DNA of 64,000 nucleotides. Source: Mycolicibacterium nivoides (GTDB taxonomy: Bacteria; Actinomycetota; Actinomycetes; Mycobacteriales; Mycobacteriaceae). A model generated the notes under the pieces. That model was not told the DNA's origin. It was given only the letters and a program-made list of their open reading frames with translations, and made no database searches. Below are positions 1 through 11,928 of the stretch, piece by piece. Within the stretch, counting starts at the first letter, position 1. Every line of letters starts with the position of its first letter. The translations under genes and the position numbers were made by a program. The stretch lies in the NCBI RefSeq assembly GCF_003855255.1, contig NZ_CP034072.1:1364001-1428000 (forward strand). The letters are read 5' to 3'.

Positions 1-3146
<3,146 letters not shown>

Positions 3147-3162
3147 CCGAACTGAAACCGGT

Positions 3163-3191
3163 TGAGCCGGAGCGGTTTCCGTTCCGGCTCA
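3163..3191. terminator. Hairpin between convergent metH and NmrA-like gene
   Basis: A perfect 9-bp inverted repeat (tgagccgga / tccggctca, 11-base loop) begins 16 bases after the metH stop and ends 12 bases before the stop of the minus-strand gene. There is no U-tract on either side, as is common for mycobacterial terminators. Role as a bidirectional terminator is inferred from position. Confidence 0.55.
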
Positions 3192-3203
3192 TCCCGGCGG
3201 TGG

Positions 3204-4010
3204 CTAGGTGAACAGGCTGCGGTTGCGGGCCGCCCACTGCGCGATCGATTCAGCGGGGGCACCCGTCAACCGCTCGACGTTGTCATTGGCGGCCTGATGT
3301 TCCGGATCGCCGTCGAACAGGTCGAGGTACCAGTGCGCGCCGTCGCCCATGACGGGGCGTAGCAGCTCTTCGGCCTCCGCGCGGCTGCACCGCTGCGAGT
3401 CGACAGGCATGCCGATGCCGGCCCCGATCTGGCGGGCGATATCGGCGCGTGACAACGCGACGGGGCCGGTGAGTTCGTACATCGCGCCCAGATGGGCATC
3501 CTGCGGGGCGGCCAACAGGTGCGCGGCCACCCGGGCGATGTCGTCCATCGACACCGGGGACTCGACGTAGTCGGGGGCGACGTCGCGGACGGTGCCCGTC
3601 TTGATCTGCGGGGCCCACATCGCGAAGTTCTCGCAGAACTCGCCGGGTCCGAGCTGGGTGTGCGCCAGCCCAGAGGCGGTGACCGCTTCGGCGTGCTCCG
3701 CCCAATGCGCGCCGCCCGACAGTGCCACCACGTACTGCACACCCGCTTGCACCAACATCTCGAGCGTGGGTTCGATGGTGGTGGGGAACGGCGCCAGATA
3801 CACGCGTTCGACGCCCTCCAACGCGGCAGGCAAGGTCTCTGGTTTCCCCAGGTAACCGGTGATTGCTGTCACAGATTCGGGCAATGCCGCCTTCGCCGGG
3901 TTTGTCGTCAACGCGCGGATGTCCCCGATATCGCTGCTGCCCAAACGAATTAGTTCATCCACGACGCGCCTGCCGATGTTTCCTGTGGCTCCGGTCACCA
4001 ATACCGTCAT
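3204..4010 (-). CDS. NmrA-like / atypical SDR NAD(P)-binding protein
   Basis: A 268-residue soluble protein. It opens with a beta strand and the atypical-SDR dinucleotide motif GATGNIGRR (about residues 7-15), the signature of the NmrA/SDR_a5 group of NAD(P)H-binding proteins. Members include quinone-reductase-like enzymes and redox sensors, and the substrate cannot be told from sequence. No classical YxxxK catalytic pair is obvious, which is normal in this subgroup. It converges on metH with a shared terminator. Its start is 45 bases from the divergent HAD hydrolase start, so the two promoters must overlap. Confidence 0.85.
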   Translation of the reverse strand: MTVLVTGATGNIGRRVVDELIRLGSSDIGDIRALTTNPAKAALPESVTAITGYLGKPETLPAALEGVERVYLAPFPTTIEPTLEMLVQAGVQYVVALSGGAHWAEHAEAVTASGLAHTQLGPGEFCENFAMWAPQIKTGTVRDVAPDYVESPVSMDDIARVAAHLLAAPQDAHLGAMYELTGPVALSRADIARQIGAGIGMPVDSQRCSRAEAEELLRPVMGDGAHWYLDLFDGDPEHQAANDNVERLTGAPAESIAQWAARNRSLFT

Positions 4011-4055
4011 GCTCCCACGCTATAGGCGCGGTCGGACAATGCGAGAATGGTTGCC

Positions 4056-4739
4056 ATGCGTGCGGTGCTCTGGGACATGGACGGCACCCTCGTCGACTCC
4101 GAAAAGCTTTGGGACATCGCCATGCACGCGTTGTACGCGCGGATGGGCGGGGTGCTGAGCGCGGAGGTACGGGAATCGACGGTCGGCGGTTCGTCCGAGA
4201 CCGTTATGCGGATCGTGTACGACGACCTGGGGCTGGAGCCCGATCCCGCCGCCATGGCGGATTCGGCGGACTGGTTGCACGACTACACCGGTGAGCTGTT
4301 CGAGCAGGGTCTGCCGTGGCGTCCGGGTGCCCAGGAGATGCTCGACGGTCTCACCGCAGCCGGGATTCCGATGGCGCTGGTGACCAACACCCGCCGGGAC
4401 CTCGCCGAGCGGGCATTGAACAGCATTGGCCGCCACTACTTTTCGGTGACCGTCTGCGGTGACGAGGTCGACACCGGCAAGCCGGCCCCCGACCCGTACC
4501 TGCGGGCGGCCGATCTCCTCGGTGTCTCCGCCACATCCTGCCTGGCGGTCGAGGATTCGGTCACCGGCACAGAATCCGCCGAGGCCGCGGGCTGCCCGGT
4601 GCTGGTGGTGCCCAACGACGTGGCGGTACCCGGAGGCCCATTGCGCAGGCACGTTTCCTCGCTGGCGCAACTCGATGTGGCCGGCCTCCGCGCCGTGTAT
4701 CACGAACTGAATTCCCAAGCCGGAGAACGCACCGCCTGA
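4056..4739 (+). CDS. HAD-superfamily hydrolase (phosphoglycolate/sugar-phosphate phosphatase-like)
   Basis: A 227-residue cytoplasmic HAD hydrolase. Motif I, DMDGTLVDS, sits within the first 20 residues and supplies the nucleophilic and general-acid aspartates. Motif II is in LVTNT near residue 112, the motif III lysine is in GKPAPDPYL, and motif IV is AVEDS. The helical cap between motifs I and II marks subclass I (beta-phosphoglucomutase / phosphoglycolate phosphatase type), and the substrate is not predictable. I chose the ATG at 4056 because family members begin immediately before motif I. An in-frame ATG at 4047 would add three residues. Confidence 0.9.
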   Translation: MRAVLWDMDGTLVDSEKLWDIAMHALYARMGGVLSAEVRESTVGGSSETVMRIVYDDLGLEPDPAAMADSADWLHDYTGELFEQGLPWRPGAQEMLDGLTAAGIPMALVTNTRRDLAERALNSIGRHYFSVTVCGDEVDTGKPAPDPYLRAADLLGVSATSCLAVEDSVTGTESAEAAGCPVLVVPNDVAVPGGPLRRHVSSLAQLDVAGLRAVYHELNSQAGERTA

Positions 4740-4796
4740 TCCTGCCCGTGTGATTCAATGTGATCCTGATCACGCATTGCTGCGGAAGGGCGTCCC

Positions 4797-6416
4797 ATGA
4801 CTCACGGACCGGTCGGCGATCCTGCATCGGACCTCGACTACGAGGAATCCGAGCACAGCGGCAAGGTGGTCCGGATCGCTTCGGTGGCTGCATTGGGCGG
4901 TTTGCTTTTCGGTTATGACAGCGCGGTGATCAACGGGGCGGTCGCGGCCCTGCAGGACGAATTCCAGATCAACAACGTGGTTCTGGGTTCCGCGGTGGCC
5001 TCGGCGCTGCTGGGGGCCGCGGTGGGCGCGTTGACCGCAGGCCAGCTGGCCGACCGGATCGGCCGGCGGTCGGTCATGAAGCTCGCGGCGTTGCTGTTCT
5101 TGATCAGTGCGATCGGTACCGCGGTTGCCACCCACATCTGGCTTGTGGTGATCTTCCGCATCATCGGCGGCCTCGGGGTCGGCGTCGCCTCCGTCATCGC
5201 GCCGACGTATATCGCCGAGACGGCACCACCGCGCATCCGGGGGCGCCTGGGCTCACTGCAGCAGTTGGCGATCGTGACGGGGATCTTCCTGTCCCTGTCG
5301 GTCGATTATCTGCTCGCGCACCTGGCCGGCGGGTCCCGCGAAGAACTCTGGTTCGGGCTGGCGGCCTGGCGCTGGATGTTCCTGGTGATGGCCATTCCTG
5401 CCCTGGTGTACGGCCTGCTGGCCTACACCATCCCGGAGTCGCCGCGGTATCTGGTCGCGAAGTTCCGTATTCCAGAGGCACGCAAGGTTCTCTCCATGCT
5501 GCTCGGCGAGAAGAACCTCGAGATCACCATTCACCGGATCGAGGACTCGCTGAAGTCCGAGAAGCCGCCGTCCTGGCAGGATCTGCTCAAGCCGCGCCTG
5601 TCCGCCGGTGGGTTCACCGCATGGGTGCGGCGCTACGTGTGGTGGCTGCTGCTGCTGTTCATCGTCCTCGCCGTCGCGTCGGTTTCGGCCGGGTTGTGGA
5701 TCCCGGCGGTGGTCTTCTTCGCGCTCGGCATCGGGGTGGCCGCTGTCAGTGGGCTTTACGGCATCGTCTGGGTTGGCTTGGGGCTGTCCATCTTTCAGCA
5801 GTTCGTCGGCATCAACGTGATCTTCTACTACTCGAATGTGCTGTGGGAGGCAGTCGGATTCGAGGAGAGCCAGGCGTTCACCATCACCGTGATCACCTCG
5901 GTGACCAACATCGTCACCACGCTGATCGCGATCGCGCTGATCGACAAGATCGGGCGCAAGCCGCTGCTGCTGATCGGGTCCACCGGTATGGCGCTCACCC
6001 TGGGCACGATGGCCGTGATCTTCGGAACCGCGCCGCAGGTCGATGGCCAGCCGCAGCTGAGCGGTGCGGCCGGGCCGATAGCACTGGTGGCGGCCAACCT
6101 GTTCGTGGTGGCCTTCGGCATGTCCTGGGGTCCGGTGGTGTGGGTTCTGCTGGGGGAGATGTTCCCCAACCGCATCCGCGCCGCGGCGCTGGGCCTGGCG
6201 GCGGCGGGTCAGTGGGTGGCCAACTGGCTGATCACCGTGTCGTTCCCGGAGCTGCGCAACGTACTGGGCGTGGCATACGGCTTCTACGCGCTGTGCGCAC
6301 TGCTGTCGTTGCTGTTCGTCTGGAAGTGGGTCGAGGAGACCAAGGGCAAGCACCTGGAGGACATGCACGCCGACGCGCTGAGCGCTCAGCCGGCAGGCGG
6401 CGGCGGAGGCTCGTAG
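4797..6416 (+). CDS. Sugar-porter family MFS transporter
   Basis: A 539-residue inner-membrane protein of the sugar-porter branch of the major facilitator superfamily. Visible signatures are GYDSAVINGAV in TM1, the loop motif DRIGRR after TM2, PESPRYL after TM6, QQFVGINVIFYYSNVLW in TM7, DKIGRKPLL, and the closing VEETKGKHLE after TM12. It probably imports a monosaccharide or polyol by proton symport, but the substrate is not determinable. The central loop between TM6 and TM7 is extended and includes extra hydrophobic stretches (VWWLLLLFIVLAVASVSAGL), longer than in XylE-like members. Its 3' end overlaps the next, minus-strand gene by 31 bases. Confidence 0.92.
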   Translation: MTHGPVGDPASDLDYEESEHSGKVVRIASVAALGGLLFGYDSAVINGAVAALQDEFQINNVVLGSAVASALLGAAVGALTAGQLADRIGRRSVMKLAALLFLISAIGTAVATHIWLVVIFRIIGGLGVGVASVIAPTYIAETAPPRIRGRLGSLQQLAIVTGIFLSLSVDYLLAHLAGGSREELWFGLAAWRWMFLVMAIPALVYGLLAYTIPESPRYLVAKFRIPEARKVLSMLLGEKNLEITIHRIEDSLKSEKPPSWQDLLKPRLSAGGFTAWVRRYVWWLLLLFIVLAVASVSAGLWIPAVVFFALGIGVAAVSGLYGIVWVGLGLSIFQQFVGINVIFYYSNVLWEAVGFEESQAFTITVITSVTNIVTTLIAIALIDKIGRKPLLLIGSTGMALTLGTMAVIFGTAPQVDGQPQLSGAAGPIALVAANLFVVAFGMSWGPVVWVLLGEMFPNRIRAAALGLAAAGQWVANWLITVSFPELRNVLGVAYGFYALCALLSLLFVWKWVEETKGKHLEDMHADALSAQPAGGGGGS

Positions 6417-6865
6417 TCGTCGTCATACGGCGCGCAGCCGACGCAGCGGGCGATCTCGACGGCGGCCTCGACCAGCTTCTCCGGCGAGATGTCGTGGTGG
6501 GCCAGATAGACCTCACAGCGCCCGGCGACCACCCAGACGCTGGACAGTCGCACCTGCACCAGGGCGAATTCGTCGGGTTCGGTGCGTTGGACCTCATAGG
6601 TTCCCGGGGTGAGGTCGGCGCCGTAGCGCAGTTCTTCGACCTCGGCGGTGAACTCGTCTACCGGGTGGATCGCCACGGTGAGCGCCGGAGCCGACGCCAC
6701 GTCGGCACCCCACGATGCGGACAGGCATTCGAGCGGCAGGATGGGGTTGGCGAGGCGATTGTTCTGGACCAGGCCGTCGACCGTCAGGTATCTGGACAGG
6801 ATCGCGCGGATCGCGGTGACCCGGGCAGTGTAGGTCCGCAGCTCGTCGCCGACAGGTTCGCTCAC
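6386..6865 (-). CDS. Conserved hypothetical protein (actinobacterial, about 159 aa)
   Basis: I do not recognise the family. With the GTG at 6865 it gives 159 residues ([11 protein letters not shown] start), with no signal peptide or membrane segment. The fold looks alpha/beta and the C-terminus is acidic then proline-rich ([12 protein letters not shown]). A purine-rich AGAAGG abuts the GTG, which is unusually close, so the start is uncertain. The frame stays open upstream to 7030, across hisE. It lies divergently 37 bases from hisE and convergently overlaps the MFS transporter. Typical codon use for the window supports it being real. Confidence 0.6.
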   Translation of the reverse strand: MSEPVGDELRTYTARVTAIRAILSRYLTVDGLVQNNRLANPILPLECLSASWGADVASAPALTVAIHPVDEFTAEVEELRYGADLTPGTYEVQRTEPDEFALVQVRLSSVWVVAGRCEVYLAHHDISPEKLVEAAVEIARCVGCAPYDDDYEPPPPPAG

Positions 6866-6902
6866 CCTTCTATTGCACCCCACAAATCGACCCCCACCGA
6901 GC

Positions 6903-7184
6903 ATGAAACAATTCATGCCTGTGAAGACCTTCGAGGCCCTGTTTGCCGAACTCAGCGACAAAGCGCGCACCAGACCTGCCGGTAGCGGCACGGTCGCCGC
7001 ACTTGACGCCGGCGTCCATGGGCTCGGCAAGAAGATCCTGGAGGAAGCCGGCGAGGTGTGGCTGGCCGCCGAGCACGAGAGCGACGAGTCGCTCGCCGAG
7101 GAGGTCAGCCAGTTGCTGTACTGGACCCAGGTGCTGATGATCTCCCGGGGCCTGACCCTCGACGACGTCTACCGGAAGTTGTGA
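6903..7184 (+). CDS. hisE: Phosphoribosyl-ATP pyrophosphatase
   Basis: Second step of histidine synthesis: hydrolyses PR-ATP to PR-AMP and pyrophosphate in the cytoplasm. The 93-residue all-alpha MazG-like protein shows the metal/pyrophosphate helix motif [15 protein letters not shown], with conserved acidic residues, and the C-terminal [15 protein letters not shown] chose ATG 6903 because it gives the length and N-terminus (VKTFE... near residue 7) usual for mycobacterial HisE. An upstream in-frame ATG at 6873 is less likely. It is followed 15 bases later by hisG, forming a two-gene operon away from the main his cluster, as in other mycobacteria. Confidence 0.95.
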   Translation: MKQFMPVKTFEALFAELSDKARTRPAGSGTVAALDAGVHGLGKKILEEAGEVWLAAEHESDESLAEEVSQLLYWTQVLMISRGLTLDDVYRKL

Positions 7185-7199
7185 GCCGTGGCCGATCAG

Positions 7200-8054
7200 A
7201 TGTTGCGCGTCGCGGTGCCCAACAAGGGCTCACTCAGCGAAGCGGCCGGCGAGATCCTCGCCGAGGCCGGGTACCGGCGTCGGCGTGACCCCAAGGATCT
7301 GACGGTCGTCGATCCGGTCAACAACGTCGAGTTCTTCTTTCTGCGGCCCAAGGACATCGCGATCTACGTGGGTTCGGGTCAGCTCGACCTGGGCATCACC
7401 GGACGGGACCTGGCCGCCGATTCCGACGCTCCGGTGCGGGAGCGCCTGTCGCTGGGCTTCGGTGGCTCGACCTTCCGATACGCCGCTCCCGCCGGCCGGG
7501 AGTGGAGCCCGAAGGATCTGGCGGGCAAGCGGATCGCCACGTCGTTCCCCAACCTGGTTCGCAAGGACCTTGCGGCGCAGGGGATCGAGGCGTCGGTGAT
7601 CCGGCTGGACGGCGCCGTCGAGATCTCGATCCAGCTCGGGGTCGCCGACGTGATCGCCGACGTGGTCGGTTCCGGTCGCACTCTGGGCCTGCACGGCCTG
7701 GTGGCGTTCGGTGCGCCGCTGTGCGAGTCGGAGGCCGTGCTGATCGAGCGCGACGGTGCCGAGGGGGACGGCAGTGCGTCCGCGCGCGATCAGCTGACGG
7801 CGCGCGTGCAGGGCGTAGTGTTCGGCCAGCAGTACCTGATGCTGGATTACGACTGCCCGCGTGCGGTTTTGGACCAGGCCACCGCGGTGACGCCGGGGCT
7901 GGAGTCACCGACCATCGCGCCGCTGGCGGATCCGGATTGGGTGGCGGTGCGGGCTTTGGTCCCGCGTCGCGACGTCAACGCCATCATGGATGAGATCGCC
8001 GCGATCGGCGCCAAAGCGATACTCGCATCGGATATTCGGTTCTGCCGTTTCTGA
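7200..8054 (+). CDS. hisG: ATP phosphoribosyltransferase, long form
   Basis: First committed step of histidine biosynthesis: condenses ATP and PRPP. The 284-residue long (HisG_L) form has a periplasmic-binding-like catalytic domain beginning [11 protein letters not shown], with the PRPP-loop region DVVGSGRTL near residues 153-161. The C-terminal ACT-like regulatory domain (about residues 210-284) ends [11 protein letters not shown], which confers histidine feedback inhibition in this form. ATG 7200 matches the usual N-terminus. GTG 7188 would add four residues and sits 3 bases after the hisE stop. Confidence 0.96.
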   Translation: MLRVAVPNKGSLSEAAGEILAEAGYRRRRDPKDLTVVDPVNNVEFFFLRPKDIAIYVGSGQLDLGITGRDLAADSDAPVRERLSLGFGGSTFRYAAPAGREWSPKDLAGKRIATSFPNLVRKDLAAQGIEASVIRLDGAVEISIQLGVADVIADVVGSGRTLGLHGLVAFGAPLCESEAVLIERDGAEGDGSASARDQLTARVQGVVFGQQYLMLDYDCPRAVLDQATAVTPGLESPTIAPLADPDWVAVRALVPRRDVNAIMDEIAAIGAKAILASDIRFCRF

Positions 8055-8055
8055 C

Positions 8056-8070
8056 GGGCGGACACCGCCC
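8056..8070 (+). terminator. Small hairpin after hisG
   Basis: A 6-bp GC stem (gggcgg / ccgccc) with a 3-base loop starts 2 bases after the hisG stop. It is short and lacks a U-tract, so it may be a weak terminator or mRNA 3' end stabiliser. Confidence 0.35.
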
Positions 8071-8143
8071 TGTCTGATCGGCGCGTGCCGCGCCGCATTG
8101 CGTGTTAGCGTCCGGGTGACAATTTCAGACCTCGGAGGTCGCC

Positions 8144-8626
8144 GTGACGCATTTTCTGGTTCTGTTGTTGGCTCTTTTCATCGGTGTGGTGGCCGGATTG
8201 CGGGCATTCACCGCTCCGGCCGCGGTGGCGTGGGCCGCCGCACTGAACTGGATCAACCTCGACGGCACCTGGGCCCAGTGGTTGGCTCACCCGGTCACGG
8301 TCACCGTGTTGACCATTCTTGCTGTGGTGGAGTTGGTTACCGATCAGCTGCCGCGCACGCCCAGCCGTAAGACCCCGGTGCAGTTCATCACCCGTCTGAT
8401 CACCGGGGCGTTCGCCGGTGCGGTGATCGGCACCGCGTGGGGCTTCACGTTCACCGCGCTCGGTGCGGCCCTCGTGGGTGCCGTGATCGGCACCCTCGGT
8501 GGGTACGAGGCGCGAAAGCGCTTGGTCAGCCGCAATGATGGCCACGATCTGCCGGTCGCGCTGTTCGAGGACGCAGTCGCCGTGCTCGGCGGCTTCGCGA
8601 TCGCAGCCCTGACCTCCGTCCTCTAG
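8144..8626 (+). CDS. DUF4126 integral membrane protein (Rv2120c-like)
   Basis: A 160-residue protein with about four to five hydrophobic helices: TM1 starts at FLVLLLALFIGVVAGL, followed by segments near residues 45-65 and 85-120 and a C-terminal VAVLGGFAIAALTSVL. A good RBS (cggaggt) precedes the GTG at 8144. DUF4126 proteins are uncharacterised. The position just after hisG matches my recollection of Rv2120c in M. tuberculosis. The next gene begins 3 bases after its stop, suggesting co-transcription with the FAD oxidoreductase. Confidence 0.85.
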   Translation: MTHFLVLLLALFIGVVAGLRAFTAPAAVAWAAALNWINLDGTWAQWLAHPVTVTVLTILAVVELVTDQLPRTPSRKTPVQFITRLITGAFAGAVIGTAWGFTFTALGAALVGAVIGTLGGYEARKRLVSRNDGHDLPVALFEDAVAVLGGFAIAALTSVL

Positions 8627-8629
8627 TTC

Positions 8630-10006
8630 ATGGCGCCCGCGCAAAGTTTCGACGCAATCGTCATCGGCGCGGGTCAAGCCGGGCCGCCGTTGGCGGGCCG
8701 GTTGACCGCAGCAGGGCAGACGGTCGCGGTGATCGAACGCAAGCTGGTCGGCGGTACCTGCGTCAACTACGGCTGTATCCCCACCAAAACCCTGGTGGCC
8801 AGTGCGCATGCCGCCCATCTCGCGCGGCGCGGCGCTGATTTCGGCGTCGGCACAGGCGAAATCGACATCGACATGACCAAGGTCAAGGCCCGCAAGGATG
8901 CGATCATGCTGGCCGACCGCCATGGGGTGGAGGATTGGCTGAAGGGCATGGACGGCGCCACCCTGATCCGTGGCCACGCCCGTTTCGTCGACCCGCACAC
9001 CATCGACGTCGACGGCCAGTTGCTGCGGGCCGATCGGATCTTTCTCAATGTCGGTGGCCGGGCCGTAGTTCCGGATTTTCCTGGTTTGGACGGCATCGAC
9101 TACCTGACCAACGTCGGCATCCTGGACCTCGACGTCGTGCCCGAACACCTGGTGATCGTGGGCGGCAGTTACATCGCGCTGGAGTTCGCACAGATGTACC
9201 GCCGGTTCGGTGCCCGGGTGACGGTGGTCGAGAAGGGGCCACGGCTGACCTCGCGTGAGGACGAGGACGTATCGGCCACCATCGCCGAGGTCCTGCGGGC
9301 CGAGGGGATCGACGTGGTGCTCAACGCCACCGGCATCCGGTTTACCAAGCGGGACAGCGGTTTCGAGGTGACGCCGCGTGACGGTGCCGATCCGATTGCG
9401 GGAACGCACCTGCTGCTCGCGGTGGGACGGGCTCCCAACACCGACGATCTCGGGTTGGAGAACGCCGGCGTGGACCTCGACGGGCGCGGCTACGTCGTGG
9501 TCGACGATCAGCTGCGCACCACCGCCGAGCACATCTGGGCGATGGGGGACTGCAACGGCAAGGGCGCCTTCACCCACACGTCTTACAACGACTTCGAGAT
9601 CGTCGCCGCCAATCTGCTCGACGATGATCCGCGTCGCGTGAGCGATCGCATCACCACCTATGCGCTCTACATCGATCCGCCGCTGGGCCGGGCCGGGATG
9701 ACGGTCGATCAGGTGCGGAAGTCCGGCCGAAAGGCGTTGGTGGGCAAGCGCCCGATGACCAGGGTCGGCCGTGCGGTGGAAAAAGGCGAGACCCAGGGCT
9801 TCATGAAAGTGGTGGTGGATGCCGAGACCAAGGAGATTCTGGGGGCGGCCATCCTCGGTGTCGGCGGCGACGAGGTGGTGCACTCGATCCTCGACGTCAT
9901 GACGGCGAAACTGCCCTACACCGCGATATCGCGGACCATGCACATCCACCCCACCGTCAGCGAGCTGGTGCCTACGATGCTGCAGGAGCTGAAGCCGCTG
10001 GACTGA
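8630..10006 (+). CDS. FAD-dependent pyridine nucleotide-disulfide oxidoreductase (mercuric-reductase-like, RclA-like)
   Basis: A 458-residue class I disulfide-reductase-fold flavoprotein. It has an N-terminal FAD motif (GAGQAGPPLAGRL), the redox-active pair in GGTCVNYGCIPTKT (about residues 41-54), an NAD(P) motif (GGSYIALEF), the second FAD motif (WAMGDCNGKGAFTH) and a dimerisation domain ending HPTVSELVPTML. Databases often name such proteins mercuric reductase. The extra N-terminal HMA domain and the C-terminal cysteine pair of MerA are both absent, so an RclA-type or other stress-related reductase is more likely. It overlaps the convergent flavodoxin gene by 35 bases. Confidence 0.88.
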   Translation: MAPAQSFDAIVIGAGQAGPPLAGRLTAAGQTVAVIERKLVGGTCVNYGCIPTKTLVASAHAAHLARRGADFGVGTGEIDIDMTKVKARKDAIMLADRHGVEDWLKGMDGATLIRGHARFVDPHTIDVDGQLLRADRIFLNVGGRAVVPDFPGLDGIDYLTNVGILDLDVVPEHLVIVGGSYIALEFAQMYRRFGARVTVVEKGPRLTSREDEDVSATIAEVLRAEGIDVVLNATGIRFTKRDSGFEVTPRDGADPIAGTHLLLAVGRAPNTDDLGLENAGVDLDGRGYVVVDDQLRTTAEHIWAMGDCNGKGAFTHTSYNDFEIVAANLLDDDPRRVSDRITTYALYIDPPLGRAGMTVDQVRKSGRKALVGKRPMTRVGRAVEKGETQGFMKVVVDAETKEILGAAILGVGGDEVVHSILDVMTAKLPYTAISRTMHIHPTVSELVPTMLQELKPLD

Positions 10007-10604
10007 ACGTGCGGCCGATGTTGAGCTGACGCGTCACCAGAGCGACCCGCTGTCCGAGGTGGCGGCAGGTCTGGACATCGGCCGGGTGCACCTGGTCGGG
10101 CCCGGCATCCACGTCGGTGGCGGCCGCGGCGCCCAGCCAGAACCCGAGCCTGTTCAGGTCGTGCTCGCTGCCTGCCGCGCTGTTCCAGCCCGCACCCAAA
10201 CCCAGGTTCACCCAATGCATGTGGTGTTGGGCGGCGAAGATCGCCAACGAGTTCAGCGTGGCGAGCTTGTCTCCGCTCTTGGCTCCGGAGTTCGTGAACC
10301 CGGCGGCGACCTTGTCGCGCCAGGTGCCGTCCATGCACCGCCGGCCGGTCTTCTCGGCGAAGGTCTGAAATCCGCCCGACACGTTGCCCATGTAGGTGGG
10401 GCTACCGAAGATCATGGCGTCGACGTTGTCCAGCACATCCCAATCCTCGTCGGTCATAGTCTCGACGTGCATGACGGTGACCTCGGCTCCGCCGTCATGA
10501 GCGCCTGCCGCGACGGCATCGGCCAGGGTCGACGTGTGGCCGAACCCGGAGTGATAAACCACCGCGACGGTGGGCGCTGCGATGTCAGTTCCATTGTGTG
10601 ACAT
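9972..10604 (-). CDS. Flavodoxin-like NAD(P)H:quinone oxidoreductase family protein
   Basis: A 210-residue flavodoxin-fold protein. The FMN phosphate loop is VVYHSGFGHTSTLADAV near residues 14-30, and the isoalloxazine-contact loop is GSPTYMGNVSGGF near residue 80, as in the WrbA/type IV quinone reductase family. ATG 10604 was chosen because it has a GAAGGA ribosome-binding site 6 bases upstream. The same frame remains open without homology up to 11042. It is the last gene of a three-gene minus-strand group with an SRPBCC protein and an ArsR regulator, so it may be induced by the same signal. Confidence 0.85.
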   Translation of the reverse strand: MSHNGTDIAAPTVAVVYHSGFGHTSTLADAVAAGAHDGGAEVTVMHVETMTDEDWDVLDNVDAMIFGSPTYMGNVSGGFQTFAEKTGRRCMDGTWRDKVAAGFTNSGAKSGDKLATLNSLAIFAAQHHMHWVNLGLGAGWNSAAGSEHDLNRLGFWLGAAAATDVDAGPDQVHPADVQTCRHLGQRVALVTRQLNIGRTFSPAASAPAAS

Positions 10605-10615
10605 GTTGTTTCCTT

Positions 10616-11131
10616 CTATCGGGTCCACTGGGTGCCGAGCTTCTGGGCGACGTCCTGATAACGCTTGGCCCAGTCGGGCAAGGGCTGCCCGGCGAGATGA
10701 GCCTCGAGCCGGTCCAGATACGCGTGGGTGCCGGGGTGAAATCCCTGACCGTCGGAGACCGTCAGGCCGCGGTGGCTGAATCGGAGCAGGGTGCCCTCGC
10801 CGTCCGGGATGAGTTCGTAACGCACCACGCCGGGTTCGGGAGCAGACAACACTGCCTGGTTCCATTCGTGCTCGAAAACCCTTGGCGGATCCCACACCCG
10901 GATCCGTCCTGTCATCTTCTTCTGCTGCGGCGGGATAGGAGGAGAGTGGGGAACCATCTCGATCGTGCCGCCTTCCCGGGCGTCGATCGTCGTCTCGCCC
11001 ATCCATTGGTCGCGTTGTTCGGGGTCGGTGATGGCGGCCCACACTGCCTCGACCGGATAGGGCAGACGCCGCTCGAAGTTCAGGGCGGCCCGGTCACCCT
11101 CGACGGTGAGTTTGCCTTCGCGGCTGGTCAT
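10616..11131 (-). CDS. SRPBCC/AHSA1-domain protein
   Basis: A 171-residue START/Bet v1-fold protein of the AHSA1 (activator of Hsp90 ATPase homologue 1-like) group. LPYPVEAVWAAITDPEQRDQWM near the N-terminus is the diagnostic first helix-strand unit, and RFSHRGLTV lies in the later strands. Family members bind hydrophobic ligands in a cavity. The start at 11131 overlaps the ArsR stop by 4 bases, a translationally coupled arrangement. ArsR-AHSA1 pairs are common in actinobacteria and bacilli, with the SRPBCC partner thought to bind a ligand or relieve repression. The ligand here is unknown. Confidence 0.87.
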   Translation of the reverse strand: MTSREGKLTVEGDRAALNFERRLPYPVEAVWAAITDPEQRDQWMGETTIDAREGGTIEMVPHSPPIPPQQKKMTGRIRVWDPPRVFEHEWNQAVLSAPEPGVVRYELIPDGEGTLLRFSHRGLTVSDGQGFHPGTHAYLDRLEAHLAGQPLPDWAKRYQDVAQKLGTQWTR

Positions 11132-11445
11132 TTCGTCTCCTTGTGGGTCTTCTTGAGGTGGGCTTCCAGGGCGTCGAGGTGATCCGACCAGTAGCGGCGG
11201 TACCGCTCGATCCACTCATCGATCTGCACCAGGCCGTCGGCGCGCAGCGCGTAGATGCGACGCTGCGCGTCGGGCCGCACCTCGACCAGGCCGACTTCCC
11301 GCAACACCCGCAGATGCCGGGACACGGTGGGCTGGGTCAAGCCGGGCAGGGTGGCCACCAGCTCGCCCGCGGTGCGTTCACCGTCGACGAGGGCGTCGAG
11401 CAATGCGCGTCGACTGGGTTCGGCAACGGCCTCGAACACGTCCAT
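11128..11445 (-). CDS. ArsR/SmtB-family transcriptional regulator
   Basis: A 105-residue winged-helix repressor. It starts DVFEAVAEPSRRALLDAL, and the recognition helix is within LTQPTVSRHLRVLREVGLVEV (residues about 36-56). The usual ArsR metal-binding cysteines are absent, so it belongs to the non-metal SdpR-like group normally paired with an AHSA1 protein. It heads the operon with the SRPBCC and flavodoxin genes. A 10-bp palindrome lies 21 bases upstream of its start. Confidence 0.92.
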   Translation of the reverse strand: MDVFEAVAEPSRRALLDALVDGERTAGELVATLPGLTQPTVSRHLRVLREVGLVEVRPDAQRRIYALRADGLVQIDEWIERYRRYWSDHLDALEAHLKKTHKETK

Positions 11446-11465
11446 GGTTCGAGTATTGCACTACG

Positions 11466-11475
11466 TCTATATAGA
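11466..11475. promoter_or_regulatory. Candidate ArsR operator (perfect 10-bp palindrome)
   Basis: tctatataga is a perfect palindrome 21 bases upstream of the arsR-like start codon, in a locally AT-rich stretch that would also hold the -10 region. ArsR/SdpR-type repressors commonly bind short AT-rich palindromes at their own promoters. Autoregulation is inferred. Confidence 0.45.
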
Positions 11476-11679
11476 TGCAAGAGAATATAGTTCGAGTGAA
11501 GTGCAAGCCCCCACCCAAGCGCCGGCGATAGGATCCCCAGCCGATCCGATCGGACGTGCAAGCGTTCGTCATCCTCGAGGCGGCCCGCCAAGACCTGCGC
11601 GCAACCCGCTACTGCAAGGTCGCGTAGATTCTCTGAGGATCAATCCGAGCGCCTAGCGCAGCATTCAACGAAGGCCATC

Positions 11680-11928
11680 ATGTCCGAGGATCAGAACGCA
11701 GACGTTCCACCGAATCACCTCTCCATCGACCCGCGCAGCCCGTTCTATAGCGAAGAGGTGCTCCGCCGCGACGTGGGTATTCGCTTCAATGGCGTCGAGA
11801 AAACCAATGTCCACGAATACAACGTGGCCGAGGGTTGGGTGCGTGTTGAAGTCCCTACCGCGAAGGATCGCCGCGGAAATCCTATGGTCGTCAAGATCAA
11901 TGGCACGGTTGAGCCTTACTTCCGCTGA
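11680..11928 (+). CDS. DUF3297 family small protein
   Basis: An 82-residue soluble protein matching the DUF3297 family as I remember it: a conserved core of PPNHLSIDPRSPFY, a DVGIRFNG segment, and a C-terminal strand ending KINGTVEPYFR. The family is widespread in proteobacteria and actinobacteria, is sometimes mislabelled glutathione peroxidase, and has no known function. It stands alone. The 234 bases upstream and 281 bases downstream contain no other gene that I can support. Confidence 0.8.
   Translation: MSEDQNADVPPNHLSIDPRSPFYSEEVLRRDVGIRFNGVEKTNVHEYNVAEGWVRVEVPTAKDRRGNPMVVKINGTVEPYFR

Noticed and set aside
8105..9949. 614-codon open frame on the minus strand over the FAD oxidoreductase
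   Set aside because: It is a shadow frame: GC-rich codon bias of the real gene leaves the antisense open. Its translation is His/Arg/Asp-rich with no domain, while the plus-strand gene has all disulfide-reductase motifs.
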